Positions 53,474 through 64,000 of a DNA stretch of 64,000 bases are shown piece after piece. Position 1 is the stretch's first letter. Each line of letters starts with the position of its first letter. The notes beneath the pieces were generated by a model. It was not told where the DNA came from, ran no database searches, and was given only the letters and a program-made list of their open reading frames with translations. The stretch covers positions 1 through 64,000 of the forward strand of contig CAMXCT020003372.1 of NCBI GenBank assembly GCA_947184155.2, in the 5' to 3' direction. The position numbers and the translations under genes were made by a program. The stretch comes from Cladocopium goreaui (Eukaryota > Sar > Dinophyceae > Suessiales > Symbiodiniaceae).

Positions 53474-53545
53474 ATCAGTCATCGTCATCGCCACCGCTAT
53501 CATAATTGTCACCATCATCGTCATCGTCATTCAGCAGCAGCATGA
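53474..53545 (-). CDS. Possible acidic C-terminal exon
   Basis: The minus strand reads LNDDDDDGDNYDSGGDDDD before TGA at 53474, like the acidic end at 19.5 kb. It could equally be a GAT/GAC simple repeat read by chance. Confidence 0.25.
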
Positions 53546-53599
53546 GCATGAATGATTGCCACCATCAGAGTCATATCGTGACCTCATCAACTCATATCT

Positions 53600-55200
53600 C
53601 ATCTGAAGCAGAGGGCAAAACGAACACTCCTCTGTGCCATTCTATGCCTATAGGTGATTTGAATTCTTGTTACTCTTACTTACTCTCTTGCTGCTGCCTG
53701 ATGCATTTCCTACTTCTTTTTGGTGTATTTGAATGTATTTAACACGTTCAAAAAACATAGCAATCAGCATCAGCAGCTTTCGACTTGGAGCGCAAGAAGC
53801 TTCGATACTCCAGGGCCATGACGCACAGCTTCGCCATTGGGTCCGATCTGCACCCGGTTCTGCCCATCCGCAGATAGTGTGAACCTGCCACGACTGGTAA
53901 CCCTTTCAGCACGATGCTGCTCTTCATCTCAAACCCGATCAAATGTTTCAAAAAGCTTTATTTTTCTCCAATATTCTCCAATCATATCAAACAACAGGAC
54001 GGCAGTGCTCCACCATGCCAGGCTGATTAAAGGCGGGAGAAGTGCAAGTGGCCTGTTAAAGCGTGAGAGTGCAATTTCAAGTCTTGTGCACGCGAATGAA
54101 AATTCATGACCACTTAGAGAGAAGTTCACCATTTGATCCTTCACTGAGACTGGCAAGGCAACTTGGGCACCTCGTTTTGAGTGACCATGAAGAGCGGCAC
54201 TGGGATGTTCCCGAACAAGCACTTGATGTTCTGTGAGTTCAAGATTGGGACATCCTGGGAGAGGTGTCTGACATGTTCGTGAACTTTACAACTTGTTCGC
54301 AAACAATAGCAATAGCTATGGCAGTCATACCGTCATACCTCAAAAAGTTTGACACAAGGCTGTAGATATCTCAGATGTCTCGTGCATGCTGTCCACTGGA
54401 AGCTTGGACCCATCTGGGCCGCCCGGCAGAGCGTAGAGAAACCAAGGTGTTTCCAAACTCAGGACCACTCAAAGGCTCAACCTGCAGGGCAATTAAAGGT
54501 ACTGGCGGCACATTCTCTGCAGGGAACCAGACTGGACCAGGTATGTGTAGCTATGACGTATTGTGTATTATTCTGTATTATCATAAAATTTTCATGTTCT
54601 ATAACATAATACATTTTATAGTAGATATAGATTAACAGATGTACCTCTTCGAATGCTGAGAAACTCAGATTCACACCCAGGAAATGCTCGGAACAAAACG
54701 CCGATAGTAGAAAGTGAGCTGCTTCATGGGCTGTTGATTGGAAGCCTCAGTGCGCTGAGAATGCTGAGATAGACAGCTGGACCATGCTGGACCAGTAGGT
54801 CTGCGTGTCTGCGTGTGTCTGAGATAGGAACCGGAGTGGTGCCCTTCACCATGGGTTGAGCTGGAATGGTCTGCACCCGGATATGCGTGCTGAAAAGAGC
54901 GGACAGTGCTTGAGGATGCTTGAGGTGTAGGCCCATGATTACCCTGATTTAGCTGTCAATATGCTGTCAATGCTTATTATTGAAGCTTGTTGTATCGTAT
55001 TATTGAAGCATATTGAAGCAAAGCAAAACAAGACTTGCTGGGCCTCCAAATCGAAATTGGCCAAAAAGCCTGTAGGTGAGTAGGCTCCGTCTACTGGTGG
55101 GGATGTGCCTCACAACTCGAGTTTCAATTCTCTAAACAGAGTCAACGGGGTCAACGGGTTGATTTTGTGAAGCTGCAGCTGTTAAATCCTGATGATTCAC
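53600..55200. other. No supported gene
   Basis: Open frames here are short and contradictory between strands. Small tandem duplications include TATTGAAGCA near 55000. Confidence 0.4.
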
Positions 55201-55439
55201 AAATGAGATGTAGACACTGCAGCTCGGTGTCAGAGATGATCAGTGCCTGGAAACACAGAGCCCTTGTGGAAGCATCGAGTCAAAACAGAGATCTTTGATG
55301 ATCTTTGAACACTTGGAGAACAGGCCGCCAGGCCTTGCTCTTTCGAGAGCCAAAGACACACTGCATGAGGACGTCCTGCAACTTTGCAGAGCCAACACAC
55401 TGAAGCAAACAGCCAGCATGAAGGCCATAAGTCACACAC

Positions 55440-55735
55440 GCACCGCTCTGAGCAAGATAAATAATGCACAATAATGCATATGCAGCATATGTATAGCCAA
55501 GTAATGCTAGATTGAACGCTTCGTTTTCATCTTCTACTTCAGATATCCCAAACTTCACCTGCTTGGTCATTGGTTGCTGTATGTTGCTGCGTATTGTCTT
55601 GGAAGACATCGTGTCTGATTCTGAGGCCCCTCTCCTCGCCATAGGGCTTGAAGTGATGGCCATACGCTCGAACAATTGTGCCGCCTGCAGGAGTCGATAT
55701 GCATTCCTCTTGCCCCTCTCGAATCCTCTGGACAT
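55440..55735 (-). CDS. Candidate exon, possible membrane protein
   Basis: The minus-strand frame MSRGFERGKRNAYRLLQAAQ followed by KQVKFGISEVEDENEAFNLA leads to a hydrophobic stretch, LLGYTYAAYALLCIIYLAQS. One membrane span is plausible. The full open frame runs to 55280, but the rest looks less protein-like. No family is recognised. Confidence 0.35.
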
Positions 55736-57681
55736 CTTGGCATGTAAATATGAAGACCAGGTGTCGAATAATTGAAGCCTGTGGAACAGGAATGAATTTG
55801 GACTATTCTAGAAATTAGACTAGCACTACAAACTCCAGCCCAGGCACCTTCGACTGGCCCTTCATTTGGATCTACAGTGTGGGCATATGGATAAGCAACC
55901 TCGGGGCAGTCTGAACGAAGGCACTCGCGGTTGAATCCGGTTCTGAAAGCCTGTTTATTTCAATATCAGCCAGGTTGCAAAGGTGACGTAAGCGGAAGGA
56001 CTCCTTGCCGTGCCCACACCATCAGAGGCAAGTCGAACCATGACACCTGTCAAAGAATGACCAAAACATACAGTGAACGAAAAAAAATGCATAAAGAACC
56101 ATCCAGCTATATGGAAAATCAGCTGGATGCTTATTCCCTTTAGAAGGCATGGAAGAATTGCTGGATCTACTGGATCTACCGACTTTGCGAACCACACTTC
56201 TGAGATCGCATGTTACTGGTAGAAGCAACGTGGCATGATTATGCATGATTCAACCATGCAAAGGATGACGCTCGGAGACAGCACCATAAGGACGAATCTC
56301 CCAATGTGGAGTGATGCCTGGGAGAGGCATCAAGCGTCAAACCAAGTTGCGTTGTGATCCGCCCTTGGGCATCCCCTTCCTGGAGGAAACCTGCAACCTT
56401 TGAGGCCCTTGCAGACCACTTCTCGCTCACTCGCCAGTGATGCTAAAGGCACCTGGAGTGAAATGATGTGCTCGACCCAGTAGTGCCAAAAACACATACT
56501 ATCATGGTGCTGAATTGGTGCTGTCATTTTTTAAATGATTTAGTACATGCATCCTTTAGCAGGCATGTAGACTCTAATGTAGACGCTCATCAAACGTCAC
56601 TGCACAAACCTTCTCATTTGGAGTACTCCCATCTAAACTAAGGGACGGAAGCGGCGTGGGCGGCAACAACATGGAAAAGCGCAACAACGACGACATACCA
56701 CCACTACAACGAAACAACATGAAACAACTACAACACGCACCGCAGCTGGTCATCCCGGATTAATGAACATCAAGGTCACAAATGTCCAGCCCCTCATCCC
56801 AAAAAAGCTTATCAGCTGCGAAGGTCAATGCAATTTTACATATTTTTACTCACTCTGTTCGCGGCACATCGCGGCACACTGCTTATCTGCTTTAACCCAC
56901 ATTTGCTGCTTTTGCTCAAAGGGTTGAAACTTGGAGTGAGTTGTCACGACATTCAATTTCAAATTTACCATCTGCAAAGACTTCAAAGTGTGTCAGAGTG
57001 GGCAAAGTTTCTTTGATTATGCAGCCCTTGTTTTAGTTTGCGGTATGCAGAATGGTGAAGAATGGATAGGAAACTTCTGTCGATATTCAGTATCCTGTTA
57101 TACTCGAGTGAAGGCGGAAAAAAGGCGACTCTCCTTCCCGTGGCACCTCAATGGCGCGTTCATCTTCCCCAAAGATGCAATAGCGGACATCTGCACTCAG
57201 CCCTGATCCTCCAACATTGCAATTTGCAGCGAAGATCAACATGATTTCCGGATATTTCCATTGCTTTCTTCATTGGCATTTCCAGTTGGTAGTCTTGGCT
57301 CTGCACAAATTCAGTTCAATCTAAACCAGCAAACATACCTACAAACCCACTCACACAGACAATGAGGACCTGCCACAGTCAATGGCAAGTGCCCCAGAGC
57401 AGAGACGTTTGCAGGCTCCACCTGAGTCTAATGCAAGGCAAACATCAGGAGATAGTGGATGAGCATTGAGTCTATGAAGGGAAATCATGACAAGCACAGA
57501 AAAATCAGAAAATGGATTAAACAAAAGAGAAACACAATTTGCACAAACCTCCTATATCCTCATATATCCTTTCAAGAAATTAGCGCTCCATAGTGTTGCA
57601 TTGTGTCTTGTCAATATGATTAACTACTCTGAACCCAAGTCATACAGTGGCAAGTCATCTTGTGCAATGCAATTAAGCAAT

Positions 57682-57912
57682 CTACAGTGCCTTCATGGTC
57701 GGCGGATTCTCTGAGATCCCAGCGGTGACAATCGCAGTGGCCGTGACGAAACGCACCAGCACCTTCAACAAGTTGAAACATGATACAGAAAAATTAATAG
57801 AGCCCTTTAATATGCCCTGCTTGCTTAATGCGCAATGCCAGGGTGCCAAGAAAGTGAATGTATACACCGGAATATGCAAATAGCCCACAGCAAAATAGAA
57901 TGGCACAAGCAC
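57682..57912 (-). CDS. Candidate exon, hydrophobic
   Basis: The minus-strand frame includes YLHIPVYTFTFLAPWHCALS and FNLLKVLVRFVTATAIVTAG. It may be part of a membrane protein, but no partner exons were identified. Confidence 0.25.
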   Translation of the reverse strand: MLVPFYFAVGYLHIPVYTFTFLAPWHCALSKQGILKGSINFSVSCFNLLKVLVRFVTATAIVTAGISENPPTMKAL

Positions 57913-58364
57913 AGTCTACACACAGCAAGACTATCCAAGACTATGATCCAGGCAGGTGGAGTGCCACCAACAAAGTCCTGGCCATTGATGGCAACCTGCC
58001 AGCTACAGAGCTACGGTATAAGCACTTGGCTGTTAAGTGTTGTCTGTACATGTCTACTGCGTGAATCTCGATGTGTTTTTCGTGAGTTCTGGGCTCTTTC
58101 AAATTACAATTCAACAGCACTCAGAAGTACCAGCACCCAAAGAGAAAAAGGATGAAAAACACTTGTCATCGGTGATCATGTGACCTTGCCGAGTTCCAAA
58201 CCTCGACTTCGTATGTGCGGCCACCTGGCGAACCCTCCTGAGCCATTCATGAAGTGCGTTGAGGTGATACTCTTCTAGCAAGCTCTTAACATTATTATGT
58301 CACACATATTCATATAAACATATATTCATTGTATTTCATTACATAAAATACATATACAGTGTGC

Positions 58365-58485
58365 CCACGAACCGACACGAATCGACAAACACGAACCGGA
58401 ACGAACCGCGGGGTCATTGAACCGGTAAATGAAAACGAACCGCAGGAACCGAACCGAAATTTTGTGGGAACCGAACCGAAAATCA
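58365..58485. repeat. Degenerate GAACCG repeat, left flank of satellite
   Basis: CGAACC words recur every 5-17 bp (ACGAACCGGAACGAACCGCG and following). The same degenerate repeat, in the same orientation, flanks the other side of the satellite at 60375-60515. Confidence 0.75.
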
Positions 58486-58567
58486 TAGTTATATTTGAAT
58501 TTGATATGTAAAATTGTGTGAGAATAACTATCTGTCTATACATTTTCTAATTCCTTCCTTTCCTTCT

Positions 58568-59902
58568 TTCCCGGGGTTACGGATAACTAGCACTGCCGAA
58601 CAGCTTTGGCCTCGAAATATCTCTATTTTAATGGAAAGATTGAGCAAATACTGTAATTCCCAATACCCATGTAGTATACTCAACAGTACGATCCCGCAAC
58701 CCCCCTGGAGACACTTTTGGGAGCAAACATTGCTTTCGGGGGGTTGCGGGAAATGAGTACAGCTGACCAGCCTTGGCCTCGAAATTCTCTGTTGCAATGG
58801 AAAGATTGAGCAAATACTGAATTCTCTTTACTTATGTAGTATACTCAACAGTACGATCCCGCAACCCCCCTAGAGACACATTTGGGAGCAAACATTGCTT
58901 TCCGGGGGTTGCGGGAAATGAGTACAGCTGACCAGCCTTGGCCTCAAATTTCTCTGTTGCAATGGAAAGATTGAGCAAATACTGAATTCTCTTTACCTAT
59001 GTAGTATACTCAACAGTCCGATCCCGCAACCCCCCTAGAGACACTTTTGGGCGCAAACATTGCTTTCCGGGGGTTGCGGAAAATGAGTACAGCCGAACAG
59101 CTTTGGCCTCGAATTTCTCTGTTGTAATGGAAAGATTGAGCAAATACTGTAATCCCCAATACCCATGTAGTATACTCAACAGTACGATCCCGCAACCCCC
59201 CTGGAGACACTTTTGGGCGCAAACATTGCTTTCCGGAGGTTGCGGGAAATGAGTACAGCTGACCAGCCTTGGCCTCGAAAATCTCTGCTGCAATGGAAAG
59301 ATTGAGCAAATACTGAATTCTCTTTACTTATGTAGTATACTCAACAGTACGATCCCGCAACCCCCCTAGAGACACTTTTGGGGGCAAACATTGCTTTCCG
59401 GGGGTTGCGGGAAATGAGTACAGCTGACCAGCCTTGGCCTCAAATTTCTCTGTTGCAATGGAAAGATTGAGCAAATACTGAATTCCCTTTACCTATGTAG
59501 TATACTCAACAGTCCGATCCCGCAACCCCCCTAGAGACACTTTTGGGGGCACACATTGCTTTCCGGGGGTTGCGGAAAATGAGTACAGCCGAACAGCTTT
59601 GGCCTCGAATTTCTCTGTTGTAATGGAAAGATTGAGCAAATACTGTAATCCCCAATACCCATGTAGTATACTCAACAGTACGATCCCGCAACCCCCCTGG
59701 AGACACTTTTGGGCGCAAACATTGCTTTCCGGGGGTTGCGGGAAATGAGTACAGCTGACCAGCCTTGGCCTCGAAAATCTCTGCTGCAATGGAAAGATTG
59801 AGCAAATACTGAATTCTCTTTACTTATGTAGTATACTCAACAGTACGATCCCGCAACCCCCCTAGAGACACTTTTGGGGGCAAACATTGCTTTCCGGGGG
59901 TT
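58568..59902. repeat. 165-bp satellite, eight units with 496-bp higher-order period
   Basis: The junction word GCTTTCC(G)GGGG occurs at 58732, 58897, 59062, 59228, 59393, 59558, 59724 and 59889, giving a 165-166-bp unit. Units follow an A-B-C-A-B-C-A-B order: type A has CTGTAATCCCCAATACCC (58651, 59147, 59643), types B and C have CTGAATTCTCTTTAC. The period is exactly 496 bp. Each junction can fold, with CGCAACCCCC opposite GGGGGTTGCG. Several 60-99-residue minus-strand frames here are repeat artefacts. Confidence 0.92.
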
Positions 59903-60240
59903 GTTGAAAACGTTTGCTCCCAAAAGTGTCTCTAGGGGGGTTGCGGGATCGTACGGTTGAGTATACAGTATACTACACGGGTTTTGGGGATTACAGTATT
60001 TGCTCAATCTTTCCATTACAACAGAGAATTTCGAGGCCAAAGTTGTTCGGCAGTACTCATTTTCCGCAACCCCCGGAAAGCAAAGTTTGCCCCCAAAAGT
60101 GTCTCCAGGGGGGTTGCGGGATCGTACTGTTGAGTATGCTACATGGGTAAAGGGAATTACAGTATTTGCTCAATCTTTCCATTGCAACAGAGGTTTTCGA
60201 CGCCAAAGCTGTTCGGCAATACTAATTTTCCGTACTTTCC
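59903..60240. repeat. Inverted arm of the 165-bp satellite
   Basis: At about 59900 the array flips. The next two units are reverse complements of the left array, with GTTTGCTCCCAAAAGTGTCT followed by AGGGGGGTTGCGGGATCGTA. This makes a large fold-back palindrome with one long and one short arm. Confidence 0.9.
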
Positions 60241-60374
60241 CGTCCCGGCAATTTTGAAGGCCAATGTTGCTTTCAGAAAGTTACGAACACCAACGGATAT
60301 AGTTTGAATGCTGCTATACACATTATCGTATACACTTCCTTTATAAAAAGCAATAACGCAGTCAAGTCCAGACA

Positions 60375-60515
60375 AGAACCGAACCGAATGGAACCGAATG
60401 AATCCATGAACCGGTCTCGACACGAACCGCCACGGAACCGAACCGGAACGAACCGCTTCGCGGTTCATGAAGTTATTTTCGAACCGATGCGAATCGATGC
60501 GAACCACGGGAACCC
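60375..60515. repeat. Degenerate GAACCG repeat, right flank of satellite
   Basis: Frequent GAACCGAACCG(G/A)A words continue to about 60515. They are related to 58365-58485 and in direct orientation relative to it, so they are not part of the fold-back symmetry. Confidence 0.75.
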
Positions 60516-61230
60516 TGCATATATACAAAGTATATGATTTTCCAGCAGCTCTGTCCGGCTCTGTCAACAAATACGACAATCACGTCCAAGTGAGAAGTGA
60601 CAAGGCTGTCTAAGCAGCTGGCGAGTTGGAAGCCTGTTGGAGGTACCATGCACAAGAGTGTGTAGTTGGTTCCGATCACCTTGCACTGGGTGTCAATTCA
60701 CTGGGTGTCACCAGCCAACCAAACTGACATCAGCGGCCGCCCTTATGCGGCCTCTGCGGGCGCCAAAATGCGGCCACCCAAGCGACAGGTCGCTGTTTTC
60801 GCTGGGAGGAAATTCTCTCCAGAGATGAACAACCTGAAACCTGGAGTGGAAGTTTCACACGTCAGTCTGTGTCCATGCCAGCCAGAGTATTATATCTATA
60901 TTTATATTTTATTATCTATGCTCTATATATATATATACTGTACACATATAATTATATACATCAACGATTCGGCCATGCAAAGATGGTGAATTCTTCGTGA
61001 CTCATTAAGCTTCTTGACATTCAATTCCCAATGTCCAACATCTGAAGAATCTGAAGTGCTCATCACGTTCTTTGCGCTTAAGAAAAACATTAAAAGCGAA
61101 GAAGTCGCCTTCTGCCTGTTGCTTCTCATCAAACTCAGAAGGATAGATCCTGGTGATTTTCCATGGCCTCATCGCTGAATGCTGCGGACTTCCACAGCGA
61201 AGCAGCTAAGGCGAGGCTTCTGATGCATAG

Positions 61231-61345
61231 CTAAGGTGTCAACTCCACGTAGTCGAATTTGGCATAGGGAGGACTTTGGCATCGGCCGTCTGCCTCAAAA
61301 AAAGCTCGGCACATCTCGAATCTCCGCCACACCCGTGACATCACG
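61231..61345 (-). CDS. Candidate terminal exon, unrecognised
   Basis: The minus strand reads RVWRRFEMCRAFFEADGRCQ followed by SPPYAKFDYVELTP before a stop at 61231. Composition is protein-like; no partner exon was proven. Confidence 0.35.
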
Positions 61346-61630
61346 GTTTTTTCGATGGAATACCATGGATTTTTTGTGATGGACAATGGATAAACATGGA
61401 TCGGATAAACATGGATCGGATCAACATGGAACATGAGAGTTCTTGCTGAGGAACCAAGGACCTACAATCATGTCAATCATCAGGCTGCCTGTGCCACTCC
61501 AATGCTCACTTGAGCAGGACTCTGCGGCCAGGGTGGTGTCTTGCATTGGTAGAGCCTCAGTCAGCTTTTCGTCACTTTGGACCAACGGAGGACTTCCAAA
61601 TGACACACTTTCAATGCACAAGATTCCAAG

Positions 61631-61903
61631 TTAATTACATTGAACAACCATACCAAGTTGAATTGCCAGATCTTCACAATAGTGGTAGAGCAAGCGCGCG
61701 CATTGGATTTCTAACATTGAATTATTTGTCGTGAACTGAGACCCTGGCGTATCTGAGATCCTGCTTGCTGGCATGATGGTTGCCGGAGGCTGGCCAAAGC
61801 AGCAGCTGACCACCTCGACAAAACAAAAAGGACTTGGAATGACTTTCACCCAGCCACCTGTGCCACTTGTCCTCCACTTTCCCTTTCTTTTTGAAAGTAT
61901 CAT
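61631..61903 (-). CDS. Candidate exon, unrecognised
   Basis: The minus-strand frame WVKVIPSPFCFVEVVSCCFG followed by ARLLYHYCEDLAIQLGMVV is protein-like. Opposite and alternative frames overlap, so confidence is low. Confidence 0.25.
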   Translation of the reverse strand: MILSKRKGKWRTSGTGGWVKVIPSPFCFVEVVSCCFGQPPATIMPASRISDTPGSQFTTNNSMLEIQCARLLYHYCEDLAIQLGMVVQCN

Positions 61904-62423
61904 AGTTCATTGTTTTAAAAGGACAACTAGACAGCTTGCCACCCTGGAAGCTGCAAGCATGAATCATGAATCGCTCAAATCGCACTTTGACATATGTGCA
62001 GATCTTGTATCGAAGCGGTCTAACCAAGGCAGTGCTCTTTGTATCTCGTCCTCCGCTTTGACATTGCTGCCTTCGAGATCCTTGAGATCTTTGAGACTCA
62101 GACCTGTGAGAGCTCATTGAACTCAGTGTCGGTGTCTCGCGGTACGTGAACCTCAGCACTGACTTCTTGGTGGCAGTGGAGACGTGTTCAATCTGTCTTA
62201 AACTTTCGTCGGATGGTTTCCTTTCCATGTCTACCTTCCACACATCTCATCTCACTCAATTGGCAATCTTCAAGTCCACAAATTGCCAATGGTGAATCAA
62301 CCAAGTGGAGAAGGATGACCAAGTCAGACAAGTTGCGTCTAGCAGTGTTCCACCTCGCCGTGGGCCAAAGCTTGGATAGACTGTGCCTGCCAGCGATCGC
62401 AAGGCTCGTCAACTTGCAAAACA

Positions 62424-62460
62424 GCATGCTGAACTAGGCTGAACTAGGCTGAACTAGGCT
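62424..62460. repeat. 10-bp tandem repeat GCTGAACTAG
   Basis: Three head-to-tail copies and a partial fourth (GCTTAACT). Confidence 0.85.
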
Positions 62461-63408
62461 TAACTTGCTGAATATTCACCATTGTTCACCTAGTTTCATT
62501 TCATCTCTCATTCATGTGCCATCCCTTGTTCCCATCCGCCTGAAAGTGCAACATGCTGCAACATGCAACTTGACTCTCTGCCCCGGGTCCCAGGTTTCAG
62601 CACCTCGCAACTCCTTCACAAAGCTGAAGTAGGCAGTGCTTGGCCTAGGCACTGACAACATCTGACAACGTCTTCCGTCACTGAGATGTGTCACACGGCC
62701 ATACGCCACCTACGCCACCATACCCTCCGCATATCTCACTACCACTCAGTGCCATCGCTCACAGCTAACAGGACATATCAAGCCTATTCAAGCCTTTATG
62801 CGTGGTGTTTCGGGGACATCCTCTCTGCCTTGTGCATTGTTTCATGACGATGTAAAAATATGTAAAATAAAGCGAAGCTTTCTGGAATCTTAGAGTCCGT
62901 GACATTCTTGTTTCTGGATGCTAGCCTTCCTCAACAATCAAAAGACACGATGCAAGCTCATACAACAACTTCTGCGCCCGGGCTCCCCAGCGTCCAATCA
63001 GACCCCCCATTGATGGAGATAGTCACTGGCACTGTCCTGGTGCAACACGGTGCGACAACGGGGATTGCACAGGTGCTGACCATGGCGGTCTTGTCCTTGT
63101 GGCATCAAAGGCACCAATCACCTGCGGAGAAACCTCAGGTGTTTGACCGCGTGACTCACCACCATGGTCTCCTTGTCTTGTTGGGGTCTTGTCTAGTTGG
63201 TACTCACAATGTCCTAGGGCCAACTACAAGAAACAAATGGAAAAGGGGAATGATTAATGATTGAGTGAACTTTCATTCTACAGTTCTCTCACTACAGAGG
63301 CAGCGCAGAGGCAGGAATTGCTGTCTGCAAGCATGTTTGTATATGGTCATTATATGGTCATTGTATGGTCATCAAATATTGTGGTTGAGTTTGCACTAAA
63401 GTTTGCAC

Positions 63409-63450
63409 CCTTGCGGATCCTTGCGGATCCTGGCGGATCCTGGCGGATCT
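63409..63450. repeat. 10-bp tandem repeat TTGCGGATCC
   Basis: Four units: TTGCGGATCC twice, then TGGCGGATCC and TGGCGGATCT. Confidence 0.85.
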
Positions 63451-63529
63451 TGAGGAACAGACACAAGTAATCTCCTGTCTGCTTATCCATCTTGCAGGAG
63501 CGACCGAACTAGTAGTTCCTTCACCTTGG

Positions 63530-63710
63530 CTTGAGATTGGCTTGAGATTCCACTGCGCTTTCAGCATTGCAATACATTGCAATAGCTGCGCTTCTGTTGA
63601 GCTTCTGGCCAAATCGGCACAACAAGCCTCCAAGTCTTGCTTGTGGAAAGTAGCGGCCATGCAACGAGACCTGAGGGGCAGAGACATGAAGCAAGACAGC
63701 TTGATCCTGT
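63530..63710 (-). CDS. Candidate exon, unrecognised
   Basis: The minus-strand frame MSLPLRSRCMAATFHKQDLE followed by CCADLARSSTEAQLLQCIAM is protein-like. It may be a piece of a gene extending beyond the window. Confidence 0.3.
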
Positions 63711-64000
63711 TGGTGTATTTTTTTACAAGAAACATCAAAACATCTTAATTTTCCAGACCCCGAAACCACCAACCCAAACCACGACATACGTAAGCATGAC
63801 CTGAATGACTGGCGGCTATCAATGGAAAAATGTGATGTTATATGTTTTGATCATTTTTGATCTAATGTTTATGCTGCAATACACTTGATACCTGGACTAT
63901 GGGCAACTGCCTTTTTCAGCAGCTTTCCACATCTGGGTCCCAACATTGGTGCCACCAGTGGATGGCCCAGAACGAGGCGAAAGGCTGTCAACATGAGGTT

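Noticed and set aside
58568-60240. Hammerhead ribozyme in the satellite unit (CAGCTGACCAGCC...CGAAA)
   Set aside because: The core reads CUGACCA rather than CUGANGA in every unit and stem I/III partners are absent.
58528-60257. Several 60-99-residue minus- and plus-strand frames rich in CGIVLLSILHG-like repeats
   Set aside because: They are translations of the 165-bp satellite and repeat with its 496-bp period; no independent coding evidence.
1-64000. CRISPR array
   Set aside because: The tandem repeats have no unique spacers of constant length and the context is eukaryotic.
1-64000. tRNA genes
   Set aside because: Scanning for the TTCRANNC T-loop word gave isolated hits (for example GGTTCGAATAG at 9076) without a cloverleaf.

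Overview
The window looks like nuclear DNA of a dinoflagellate, most likely a coral-symbiont type (Symbiodiniaceae). I infer this from the gene structure. Genes are split into many short exons, several introns join in phase only if the donor is GC rather than GT, micro-exons of 23 and 26 nt occur, and most of the sequence is intron, short tandem duplications and transposon debris. There is no bacterial-style operon and I found no rRNA or tRNA gene. I saw no intact dinoflagellate spliced-leader relic.

Layout. 1-5.2 kb: no confident gene. 5.25-10.6 kb (minus): a serine carboxypeptidase (family S10) read through eleven exons whose phases all agree; it ends in a single C-terminal membrane segment, like the yeast Golgi enzyme Kex1. 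11-21 kb: scattered minus-strand exons of unrecognised genes, including a terminal exon with a perfect 69-bp in-frame duplication. 21.6-25.5 kb: a degenerate DNA transposon with a DDE (pogo/Tc1-like) transposase between G-rich inverted repeats, followed by minisatellite-like repeats. 25.9-27.2 kb: an old non-coding duplication. 27.9-33.0 kb (minus): a multi-exon gene for a predicted secreted protein of unknown function.

35.17-43.14 kb is the highlight: a young, apparently intact 8-kb retroelement between two nearly identical 383/384-bp direct repeats. It has five intronless plus-strand ORFs: an unrecognised 570-aa protein, an SR-rich coiled-coil protein (362 aa), a GIY-YIG endonuclease (287 aa), a reverse transcriptase (601 aa) with YVDN instead of YxDD, and a small SR-repeat protein. 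The RT most resembles Penelope-like elements, but LTR-like ends, a stand-alone upstream nuclease and two SR proteins are not the usual Penelope plan. A working model is that ORF2 and ORF5 package or chaperone the RNA, ORF3 nicks the target and ORF4 copies it; ORF1 is open.

43.8-64 kb: small exons of unknown genes on both strands (best: 44.4-44.9 plus and 51.4-51.8 plus), four hairpin MITE-like elements across the window, a 31-copy 10-bp minisatellite (47.4 kb), a frame-broken coiled-coil gene (52.2-53.1 kb), and a 165-bp satellite with 496-bp higher-order structure that folds back on itself (58.6-60.2 kb).

Across the host DNA, but apparently not inside the young retroelement, short tandem duplications recur with a unit of 10 bp (sometimes 9 or 11). 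This is the most unusual genome-scale pattern I saw.
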